64,000 nt of DNA from Acestrorhynchus altus (lineage: Eukaryota; Chordata; Actinopteri; Characiformes; Acestrorhynchidae), in assembly GCA_034509495.1 (NCBI GenBank), contig CM067502.1:51508280-51572279 (forward strand). Reading direction: 5' to 3'. The translations under genes were made by a program, and so were the position numbers. The notes under the pieces were generated by a model, which saw only the letters and a program-made list of their open reading frames with translations, was not told the DNA's origin and ran no database searches. Below, one piece after another: positions 44,028-54,485 of this stretch (position 1 is its first letter; every line of letters starts with the position of its first letter).

Positions 44028-47000
44028 ATCCCGGGTGTCTTTCCATTGCTTCTGGCAGCAGTTCCTGGCTAGAAAGAACAACTGGCAACTTCTCCAGCTA
44101 TGCCACCTTGGAAGAGCTTGAAGGTGCTAAGCATAAATTTCTCAGCGTGAGTAAAATCAGCTTGGCAGCAGTTGTACAGTCTTTGAGGTAATAACATGTC
44201 TAATGGCCACAGATGCTGATGGCTGGTCATTGGTGTTTTGCAGTTGGAATCTTTGGACCTGCAGACCCCCACCCAAGCTGCTCAACTCACTCTGACCTCT
44301 GGAGCACTGAACAGCACAAGTCAGATCAGCCTAGTCTTTGATCTACTAGAGAATGGGGATGCCTTCCAGAATCTGGACGACTTTCTCACAGCCCTCACTG
44401 ATGTGAATGTAAGTGATAGGCCTAAGCTACCTCACGTGGTGCCCAGCTGCTCTTGGAGTGAGCGACATGAGAGTGACGAGGACACTGGATTGAGATAACA
44501 TTCACACGTGTGGCACTGTTTCTCTGCAGGCTGACCTTATTATCATCCCTGCTGTGAGAGATGTGATGATGAGTCGAACCTTCCAGATCGTCAGCAGCGA
44601 GTTTCCACACTTTGACACCTCTGACTGGATAGAGTGGTTTGACATCAAGCTGGTCCCTGTCCTTCCCAGTTTCATGGCCGACATGCTGGTGGTGGCCATC
44701 AACAACACCAACTGCTCCATCTACCAAGTCATGTGAGTCTGTAGTTTCAAAACTGTAATTCATAACATTATCTCTCTACCTGAATCACCTAGAAATAAAT
44801 GCTGTGCAGACATACATTTGGAGTGCGCTGAACCATTGTAAATCGTTTCTCACTTAAAGGCAATGTCCTTTTATTGCAGTGTTCAGGACTGAAGCCATCT
44901 TCCCTCAAGTGGCCCCCACCAGGGCGGACGGAAATAACACAGGTTTACTGAATTTCCTGGAAGGGTTTGCTACAAGTTCAATGCACCAGGTACATGCTCC
45001 GCTGCACGCTTCGCTTCAGGAATGCATTTGCAGCATCTCTTGCTGTCACCGTCCTCTCAGATGCAGTTGCCTTGTTACATGACTGGGACCTGCGCTAATA
45101 TCCTTTTTTCCCGTTTCATTCTCTTTGCAAACAGATTTTGCAGAAAGGATTATCACAATGAGTTGACTGGCTCACCATCAACTTGGTCTGTTCTGGACAA
45201 TGTGGCTTCTCTGACCTCAAGATTTCGCATCTCTGTAGTGTGCGTTCACTTCTCTGCCTCATTGACACTGGCTTAACACGCGCAGAATCATGGAGAAATT
45301 CGCCGCTTTGATCCAGCAATTTAGGTGCTGTTTTCATCGAACATCAGGCGATTAGAAATACAACGCATTCAAACAATTCCTTCATTATATCCTTAGGTGC
45401 CACTTGGGCTCCCTTTCTCAGAACAACAGAACTGACCCTTGACCCATCGGTAGTGGGGCTCTACAGAATGAGACTTTGGTGAAGGAAGCCATGATCGGGA
45501 TGCTGTCGTCTTCAGAGCAGGAGCAGCTCGATATGTTCTTTCAGATTTTTGTCAACATCACCAAGAGGTTAGCTAACCCACGTTGGAAACTACATGTGGG
45601 AACAGCTAGCAGCAACAACACCCGAACATATGTTTAGCATGTAAATGGTCCTAATCCTGTAAACTGCTTCCTCTAGGAGCTTTGTGACTTCATTGAAAGC
45701 AGCTGTAAGAGGACACAATCCTGAACCCTGACCTTGACTGCTCTTGCTCCCAATTTTGGCGTCTTCCAAATAGAGTCAGTTTGAGTTGGTTTCAAGAATC
45801 TCTTCGTTCTGCTGGCCAGTTTCAACCCCTTTGTTTGACCGTGATCCCAGCAAACCTCAGCCTTTGACTCTACAAGGCAGCATGAGTGACTCTTTTAGTT
45901 TCATTTACTTGGACTACATTTGAAACCTCTTTTTGGCTCCTATGGTTGGGAATAAAAGTGGAGTAACTGAATGTTGTCTGTAACCCCTGATTTGAAGGGC
46001 ATGGATATGAGCTGGCAGTTCTTCCACTCGACCTTGAACAGGAACTCAGGTTGAGCAGAAACATGCTGACCCACTCTTTGCCAATAGGTATATATGAGAA
46101 TCTCAAGTTCTGAACTGCTGGTTGTAGCATCCCCCTTCCACACTGACTAAGATACCATATTTTCCACTGTAGGTTACTTTGACTCCCTTCCCTGTTGGTG
46201 TAGTAGTAATCCTCTGTAGGAACTGCGTTGTCTTATGACTGTACATGAAAACTGCCCTTGCTAACATGCTTTCTCTCCATCTGTTTCTCTTTAGTGCAAG
46301 GAGACACCCTTAGATGGTAAATGTATAATCTTACTTTCTATATATTTCCTAACGTACAGGTCATGAGGACAAATTCATCTGAAGTAGGCTGATGTCAATT
46401 TTTATCATGAATTTGCTTTCTTCTTGCAGAACAAAGTCTTTGTCAAGGTGTCGGCAGGTGAGTCTTGGTGTTTTAAATGGATCAAAATGTCTAGCCTTCT
46501 GGAAATGACGACAGGTGATGAAAATGAGGTTTCTTTCTCCACAGTCATCTACCTCAGATTCAAGCCTCCCATGGAAATGTCTCTGTACAGCTCTGCAACT
46601 TCAGCATCTCTAGACCAGCTTGTTCTTCAGTCAAGATACTATGAACCAGCAACAAAAATGCCTCTGTGCATTCTTGTCTGTCACACGGCATGTCCGGCCA
46701 CACAGCTACTAAACTTGTCTTTGCCTCTTTGTTTACACCTTCTTGTGTTTTAAAGGTTGAAGCTCTGTCCTCCAGTGATCTTGTGACAGTGATGACCTGT
46801 GACCTGGCCAATAACATGGACTACAGCAGGGCAGTTTGGGCTTACTTTTCTTCCAAAGTTTGAAGCATCTCTGGATGACCTTGGATGAGCTCTCTAACAT
46901 GGTGAATGAGTGAGAAGTGTGACAAAACAGAAACATTTGGAGTGAATTGTACATTGAAACATGTACTTTCTCTTACAGACCCTCAACATCAGACTGCCTG

Positions 47001-47538
47001 ACCCCAATGTTCTTGATGCCATCGGTGAGGTGAAAGTCCACAACTTCAGTGCTGCACAGCTGACAGATGCCGTCTTCATTACCCAGTGGTTCCAGGAAGA
47101 GGCTCAGACCATTTTTGTCAACAGTGTCCACAGACTTCCTCTCCTGCCTCAGTTCCAAGAACTTCAGCTGTAATTCTACCAAGCTGTAAGTATGGAGAGA
47201 GGAATTTCACAGCTGGCATTTATGTCATGCAGTTTGTGAAGAGAAACCATACCATCCAACACAGGATCTGATGTTTTCTCCTACAACTTAGGTGGGGCCC
47301 TTAGCAGTCAAGATCAACTCATGGAGGCACAGCAGAGAAATGGGCTGTCTTTGGTATTTCATCTATCCTTTCCTCTCAGAGATGACCTTCCAGGTGCGGA
47401 GAGAAATGTGCCTTCCATCACATCTTCTATCATGTTGTATCTTCAAAGGGTTACAAGTCTTGAGAAAATACTTGCAATGAACCATGCTCTCCTTGAAATA
47501 TTCAGATTCCACTCTCTGCTCCTTTGTTTTCATTGTAG
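44028..47538 (+). CDS. Array unit 3 (15 exons, 3511 bp)
   Basis: Exons: e1 44028-44146, e2 44244-44408, e3 44530-44732, e4 44880-44989, e5 about 45135-45237, e6 about 45397-45567, e7 about 45677-45882, e8 45991-46087, e9 about 46173-46201, e10 46295-46316, e11 46430-46457, e12 46545-46629, e13 46756-46901, e14 46979-47185, e15 about 47292-47393. e2 and e3 are textbook copies. e13 is the first with the GTGACAGTGATG marker. Dense small indels lie in e5 to e7. Confidence 0.8.
44244..44408 (+). CDS. Representative exon e2 of the array unit
   Basis: 165 bp, 55 codons, phase 0 at both ends. It reads LESLDLQTPTQAAQLTLTSG, then ALNSTSQISLVFDLLENGDA, then LDDFLTALTDVN. Most copies have LLTPTQ. T-TQ-AQL-L-SGALN is the recurrent helix pair of this family. 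The donor gtaagt is kept in most copies. Confidence 0.85.
44530..44732 (+). CDS. Representative exon e3 of the array unit
   Basis: 203 bp, 67 codons plus two bases. It reads ADLIIIPAVRDVMMSRTFQI, then SSEFPHFDTSDWIEWFDIKL, then VPVLPSFMADMLVVAINNTN, then CSIYQV. Its pattern (VRD, F--F-T-DW--WF---L-P-LPSF, N-T-C--YQV) is shared by e7 and e14, so the three exons are ancient duplicates. Confidence 0.85.
46979..47185 (+). CDS. Representative exon e14 of the array unit
   Basis: About 207 bp (expected 209). It reads TLNIRLPDPNVLDAIGEVKV, then HNFSAAQLTDAVFITQWFQ. It then slips frame by one base and should continue RLRPFLSTVSTDFLSCLSSK, then NFSCNSYQAV. Homologous to e3 and e7. A broken homologue lies at 11433-11634. 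Confidence 0.8.
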
Positions 47539-50500
47539 ATCCGGTGTCTTTCCCATTTGCTTCTGGCAGCAGTTCTGGCTAGAAAACAGCACAGCAACTT
47601 CTCCAACTATGCCACCTTGGAAGAGCCCAGAGGTGTAAGCATAAATTTCTCCAGCGTGGGTAAAATCAGCTTGGCAGCAGTTGTACATTCTTTGGAGGTA
47701 TGCTGTAATCTAATGGCCACAGATGCTGATGGCTGGTCATTGTGATGTTTTGCAGTTGGAATCTTTGGACCTGCTGACCCCACCCAAGCTGCTCCAACTC
47801 ACTCCTGACCTCTGGAGCACTGAACTTAACAAGTCAGATCAGCCTAGTCTTTGATCTACTAGAGATGGGATGCCTTCCAGAATCTGGACGACTTTCTCAC
47901 AGCCCTCACTGATGTGAATGTAGTGATGGGCCTAAACTGCCCTGCACGTGTTGCCCAACTGCTCTTGGGGTGAGGCGACATGGGAGTGACGAGGGGACAC
48001 TGGATTGAGATAACATTCTGCATTGTGGCACTGTTTCTCTGCTGCAGGCTCACCTTATTATCATCCCTGCTGTAGAGAGATGTGATGATGAATGAACCTT
48101 CAGATAAAATCAGCAGCGAGTTTCCACACTTTGACACCTCTGACTGGATAGAGTGGTTTGACATCAAGCTGGTCCCTGTCCTTCCCAGTTTCACGGCCGA
48201 CATGCTGGTGGTGGCCATCAACAACACCAACTGCTCCATCTAGCAAGTCATGTGAGTCTGTAGTTTCAAAACTGTAATTCACCAACATTATCTCACCTAC
48301 TACCTGAATCACCTAGAAATAGAAAGTATATTTGACATACATTTGGAGTGGCTGAACCATTGGCAAGTCAGTTTCTCCTTAAAGGCAATGTCCTTTTGTT
48401 GCAGTGTTTCAGGACTGAGCCACGTCTTCCCTCAAATGACCCCCACCAGGGCGGACGAAATAACACAGGTTTTACTGAATTTCCTGAAGGAGTTTGCTAC
48501 AAAGTTCAATGCACCAGGTACATGCTCCTTTGCACACTTCCGCTTCCAGGAATGGGTTGCAGCATCTCTTGCACTGTCACCATCTCTCAGATGCAGTTGC
48601 CTTGTTGTTACATGATGGACCTGTGCTGTCTCCTTTTTTCCCGTTCATTCTCTTTGCAAACAGGTGCAGAAAGGATATCCACAATGAGGCTGACTGGCTC
48701 ACCATCAACTTAAGGTCTGTTCTGGACAATGGCAAGCTCTCCCCTGACCTCCAAGATTTCAACATCTCTGTGTTAGCGTTCCTTCTCTGCCTCATTGACA
48801 CTGGCTTAACACACGCGAAGTCATGGAAATTCGCCGGCTTTGATCAGCAATGTTTGGGTGCTGTTTTCTGTCAAGAACATCAAGCGATTGAGGGAATGCA
48901 ACACACATTCAAGGCAATTCCTTCATTATGTCCCTTAGGTGCCACTTGGGCTCCTTTCTAGAACAGAAAGCAGAACTGATACTTGACCCATCCAGTGGGG
49001 CTCTACAGAATGAGACTTTGGTGAAGGAAGCCATGATCGGGATGCTGTCGTCTTCAGAGCAGGAGCAGCTTCGTGTATGTTTCTTAACTCAGATTTTGTC
49101 AACATCACCAAGGGTTAGCTAACCCCACGTTGGAAACTACATGTAGAACAGCTAGCATAACAACACCAGACATAACATTATGTAATGGTCCTAATCCTGT
49201 AAACTGCTTCCTCTCTAGGAGCACAGTGACTTCGTGAAAGCATGGCTATGAGGACACAATCCTGAACCTGACCTTGACTGCTCTTGCTCCCAATTTTGAC
49301 GTCTTCCAAACAAGTCAGTTTGAGTTGTGGTTCCAAGAGAATCTCTTCGTTCTGCTGGCCAGTTTCCAACCCTTCTGGCTGACCGTGATCCCATGCGCAT
49401 TCAGATATGTTCTGCTAAGTTGACCTGACATTCTTCTTGTTTATTTGCTTGGGACCTTGTTGGTTCTTTGATTATAGTTTGAATAAGGTGAATGATGCTG
49501 TGAATATGCCAGTGTGGTTGGACAGTTTGATCAGCAGTTCTTTCCATTTTTGTTTGAACAGAATAGGTGTTTGAAGGCATACATTGTTACTCTTTGACAA
49601 TTCCTCTGAGAATCTCAAGTTCCTGAAGACTTAGCATGTTTGTGCATCCTTCCCTGACTAGATCACCATATTTTCCACTGTAGGTTGCACAGCTCCTTCC
49701 CTACCCAGTGTATTAGTAATCCTCTGTAAGGAACTGCGTTGTCTTATGACTGTACATGAGCTTTTTTAACCCTTGCTAACATGCTTTCTCTCCCATCTGT
49801 TTCTCTTTGGTGAGAGCACTTTTGCCGAATGGTAAGTCATGCAAATCTTACTTTCTATATATTTCAACCGTACAGGTCATGTGAGGACAATTCATCTAGG
49901 TAGGCTGATGTCAATTTTATCGTAGTTTGCTTTCTTCTTGCAGAACAAAGTCTTTGTCAAGGTGTCGACGGGTGGTCTTGGCGGTTTCAATGGATCAAAA
50001 TGTCAGCCTTCTGATGATAACAGGTGATGAAAATGGCGTTTCTTTCTCCACAGTCATCCTCCGTTCAGCCTCCATGCGATATCTCTGCACAGCTCTGCAG
50101 CTTCAGCATCTCTGAATCACTTGTTCTTTGATAAGACCTATGAACCAGCAGCAAATGCCTCTGCCCATTCATGTCTGTCACCACGGCATGTCCGACCACA
50201 CAGCTACTAAAACTTGTCTTTGCCTCTTTGCTTTGCTTCTTGTGTTTTGAGATTTGAAGCTCTGTCCTCCAGTAGCCTTGTCACAGTGTTGACCTGTGAC
50301 CTGGCCAGCAACATGGACTACAGACAGGGCAATTTGAAGCTTTCTTTAAGTTTAGAAGCATCTCTGGATGAAACTATTGGATGACTCTCATGGTAGATAT
50401 GATGAAGTCATGACAAAACAGAAACATTTAGAGTCAAATTTATTGTTTAGTATACTTTCTCTTACAGACCCTCAACATCCAGACACTGTTAATGTTCTTG

Positions 50501-51001
50501 GTACATCAGTGATGAGGTGAAAAGTCCACAACTGATGCTGCCCCCAATGAATCATCCTTGTTAGTGGTTCAGAGAAACCAGACCATTTTGTCAACAGTGT
50601 CACAGACTTCCTCTCCTGTCTCAGTTCAAGAGACTTCCAGCTGTAATTCCCTGCAAGCTGTGTAAGTATGGAGAGAGAATTTCACTGGCTAGCACATTTA
50701 TGTGTGCAGTTTGTGAGCTCATACCATCAACTTTGGATCTGATGTTTTCTCTACAACTTAGGGTTGGAGACCATGGCAGTCAGATCAGCTCATGGAGGCA
50801 CAGCAGAAATGGGCTGTCTTTAATTATTTCATCTATCCTTTCCTCTCAAGAGATGACCTTCCAGGTACGGAGAGAAATGTTGCCTTCCATGACATCTTCT
50901 ATCATGTTGTATCTTCAGATTGAGTCTTGAGAAAATACTTACAATGAACCATGCTCTCCTTGAAATATTGGTCCTCTCTCTGCTCCTTTGTTTCATTGTA
51001 G
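47539..51001 (+). CDS. Array unit 4 (15 exons, 3463 bp) with a divergent e7-e8 segment
   Basis: Exons: e1 47539-47655, e2 47756-47919, e3 48048-48251, e4 48405-48517, e5 about 48664-48773, e6 about 48939-49113, e7 from 49219, e8 in diverged form about 49479-49562, e9 about 49684-49711, e10 about 49810-49831, e11 about 49944-49971, e12 about 50054-50132, e13 about 50252-50394, e14 about 50468-50662, e15 50762-50864. e3 has TAC changed to TAG near 48241. From 49393 to about 49605 the sequence is unlike all other units. e10 to e14 are very noisy. Confidence 0.75.
48405..48517 (+). CDS. Representative exon e4 of the array unit
   Basis: 113 bp. It reads VSGLSHVFPQMTPTRADEIT, then QVLLNFLKEFATKFNAP. 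It takes two bases from e3 and leaves one for e5. It is related to e8 and e15 by position and pattern (-GL, then a helix ending LL-FLK). Confidence 0.85.
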
Positions 51002-54000
51002 ATCCGGTGTCTTTCCATTACTTCCACTTGTAGTTCCTCAGCTAAACAACTTGTAACTTCTCCAACTATGCCACCTTGGAAGAGCTTGAAGGTGTAAACG
51101 CAAATTTCTCCAGCGTGAGTAAAATCAGCTTGGCAGCAGTTGTACATTCTTTGGAGGTATGCTGTAATCTAATGGCCACAGATGCTGATGGCTGGTCATT
51201 GTGATGTTTTGCAGTTGGAATCTTTGGATATCTTTATTGCAAGCTGCTCCAACTCCATCTGACCTCTGAACTGAACAGCACAAGTCAGATCAGCCTAGTC
51301 TTTGATACTATAGAAGAATGGGGATGCCTTCAGAAGTCTGGACATTTCTCACAGCCCTCACTGATGTGAATGTAAGTGATGGGCCTAAACTACCCTCCCT
51401 ACGTGTTGCCCAACTGCTCTTGGGTGGCGTACCGGGGAGTAAACAGAGGTTTTGGATTGAGATAACATTCACACGTGTGTTTCTTTCTCTGCAAACCACA
51501 TATCATCCTGTGTGAAGTGTGATGGGTCAGACCTTCAAGATGCGTCCTTGCCAGTTCACACTTTGACACCCCTCTGACTGGATGAGTGGTTTGACATCAA
51601 CTGGTCCTGTCTTCCCAGTTTCCACGACCGACATGCTGGTGGTGGCCATGCTTAACACCAACTGCTCCATCTACCAGTGTGTGGGTCTGTAGTTTCAAAA
51701 CTGTAATTCACCAACATTATCACCTACTACCTGAATCACCTGAAAGCTTAAATGCTGTGCAGACATACACATTTTGGGTAAAGCTGAACCGGTAGCAAAT
51801 CTTCAGATTTCTCATGAGCAATGTCCTTTTCTTGCAGTGTTTCAGGACTGAGCCCACGTCTTCCCACTCCGATGACCCCCCACCAGGGCGGGCCGAGAAA
51901 TAACACAGGTTTTACTGAATTTCCTGCAGAAGGAGTTTTACAAGTTCAATGCATGAGTGCATGTCGCTTTGCACACTTCCTTCCAGAATGGCGCATCTCT
52001 TGCTGTCACCGTCTCTCAGATGCAGTTGCCTTGTTACATGACCAGGACCTGTGCTAATATCCTTTTTCCCGTTTCATTCTCTTTGCAAACAGATTGCAGA
52101 AAGGATATCACAATGGGGCTGACTGGCTCACCATCAACAGGTCTGTTCTGGACAATGGCAGGCTTCTCCTGACCTCCAAGATTTCAACATCTCTGTAGTG
52201 CGTTCCTTCTCTGCCTCATTGACACTGGCTTAACATGCGCAAGAATCATGATTCATCGGCAGTCAGCAATTTAGATTGCTGTTTTCTGTCAAAACATCAG
52301 GCGATTGAGATCGCACATTCAGAGCAATTCCTTCATTATCCCTTAGGTGGCACTTGTGGGCTCCCTTTCTCCAGAACAGAAGGCAGAACTGATACTAGAT
52401 CCATCCAGTGGGGCTCTAGAAAATGAGACGTTGGTGAAGGAAGCGATGATCGGGATGCTGTCGTCTTCAGGCAGAACAGCCGATATGATGTTCTTTCAGT
52501 TGCGTCAGCGCATCACCAAAGAGGTTAGGCTAACCTTACATTAGGGGAAACTACATGTGGGAACAGCTAACGCCCTTGCCTGAGACATAACATTTTATGT
52601 AATGTTCTAATCCTGTAAACTGCTTCCTCTCTAGGAGCACATTGACTTCATTGAAAACGCAGCTGTAAGGGACACAATCCTGAACCTGACCTTGACTGCT
52701 CTTGCTCCCAATTTTGGCGTCTTTGACAAGTCAGTTTTGGTTGTGGTTCCAAAGAGAATCTCTTCGTTCTGCTGTTGGTTTCAACCCTTCTGGCTGACCG
52801 TAGTCCCAACAGCCTCAGCTGACTCCTACAAGGCAATGTGGTGACTCTTGCAGTTTCATTTACTTGGATATTTGAAACCTCTTTTGGCGCTCTATGGTTG
52901 GGAATAAAGTGGAAGTAACTGAATGTTGTCTGCTTAACACAGTTTGAAGGGCATGGATATGAGTCTGGCAGTTCTTCCACTCGACCTTGAACAGGAACTC
53001 AGGTTGAGCAGAAACATGCTGACCCACTCTTTGCCAATAGGTATATATGAGAATCTCAAGTTCCCTGAAGACTTAACTGTGTTTGTAGCTTTCCCCCTCC
53101 CATTGACTCAATGCCACATTTTCCTTTCTCCTCTCTAGGTTGCACAGCTCCCTTCCCTGTTGGTGTGGTAAGTAATCCTCCTGTAAAGTTTGATACGTCT
53201 TATATTTGTACACTTGAAAACTTTTAACCCTTGCTAACATGCTTTCTCTCCATCTGTTTCTCTTTAGTGCAAGGAGACACCCTTAGATGGTAAGTCATAA
53301 CAATCTTACTTTCTATATATTTCTAACCGTACAGGTCATGTGAGGGGAAAATTCATCTGAGTAGGCTGATGTCAATTTTTATCATGGTGCTTTCTTCTTA
53401 CAGAACAAGTCTTTGTCAAGGTGTGTCGGCAGGTGAGTCTTGGCAGTTTCAATGGATCAAAATGTCTAGCCTTCTGGAAATAATAACAGGTGATGAAAAT
53501 GACGTTTCTTTCTCCACAGTCATCTACCTCAGATTTAAACCTCCCATAGAAGTATACACACAGCTCTGCAGCTAAGCATCTCTGAATGCGCTTGTTCTTC
53601 AGTAAGAACCACTATGAACCAGCAAAATGCCTCTGCCCATTCATGTCTGTCACGGCATGTCCATTTTACAGCTACTAAACATGCACCTCTTTACTTACAC
53701 CTTTGTGTTTTAAAGGTTGAAGCTCTGTCCTCCAGTGATCTTGTGACAGTGATGACCTGTGACCTGGCCAGCAACACGGACTCCAGCAGGGCAATTTGGA
53801 AGCTTTTCTTCCAAAGTTTCGACATCTCTGGATGAAGCCTTGGATGAGCTCTCTAACATGGTAGATACTTGATGAGAGTCTGACAAAACAGAAACATTTG
53901 GGTGAATTGTACATTGAAACATACTTTCTCTTACAGACCCTCAACATCAGACTGCCTGACCCCAATGTTCTTGATGCCATCTCGGTGAGGTGAAAGTCCA

Positions 54001-54485
54001 CAACTTCAGTGCTACTGCGTGAATCTAAATCTTCATTACCAGTGGATTTCCAGAAGAGCAGGCCATTTTGTCAACAGTGTCCACAGACCCTCTCCTGTCT
54101 CAGTTGAGAACTGGCTGTAATTCCTACCAAGCTGTGTAAGTATGGAGAGAGATTTCACCTTTAGCATTTATATCAGCAGTTGTGAAGAAAGAAACCATAC
54201 CATCAACACACAGGATCTGATGTTTTCTCCTACAACTTGGTGAGGCCCTTAGCAGTCAAGATCAACTCATGGAGGCACAGCAGAAATGGGCTGTCTTTAA
54301 TTGGCTATCCTATCACTTTCCACTCTCAAGAGATGACCTTCCAGGTACGGAGAGAAATGTTGCCTTCCATCACATCTTCTATGTGTTGTATCTTCAAGGT
54401 TACAAGTCTTGAGAAAATGCCACAATGAACCATGCTCTCCTTGAAATATTCAGATTCACTCTCTGCTCCTTTGTTTTCATTGTAG
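51002..54485 (+). CDS. Array unit 5 (15 exons, 3484 bp)
   Basis: Exons: e1 51002-51114, e2 51215-51371, e3 about 51493-51681 (badly degraded), e4 about 51838-51953, e5 52093-52196, e6 52347-52523, e7 52635-52837, e8 52943-53040, e9 53139-53167, e10 53268-53289, e11 about 53404-53432, e12 53520-53601, e13 53716-53860, e14 53937-54135, e15 about 54240-54344. e8, e9 and e10 are clean. It shares the intron variant before e9 (cctttctcctctctag) and the GACTCC change in e13 with unit 7. Confidence 0.75.
52943..53040 (+). CDS. Representative exon e8 of the array unit
   Basis: 98 bp, clean. It reads LKGMDMSLAVLPLDLEQELR, then LSRNMLTHSLPI. Acceptor taacacag; donor ATAG|gtatat. In unit 4 this exon is replaced by a diverged form. 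Confidence 0.85.
53139..53167 (+). CDS. Representative microexon e9 of the array unit
   Basis: 29 bp, reading CTAPFPVGV with flanking split codons. Acceptor ctcctctctag; donor GTG|gtaagt. Ideal length also at 39166, 42680 and 60182. Confidence 0.8.
53268..53289 (+). CDS. Representative microexon e10 of the array unit
   Basis: 22 bp, reading CKETPLD. CKETP followed by a second Cys is, as I remember, typical of the giant fish mesothelin-like proteins. Acceptor tctctttag; donor GATG|gtaagt. Ideal length also at 35749, 39294, 46295 and 60309. Confidence 0.82.
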
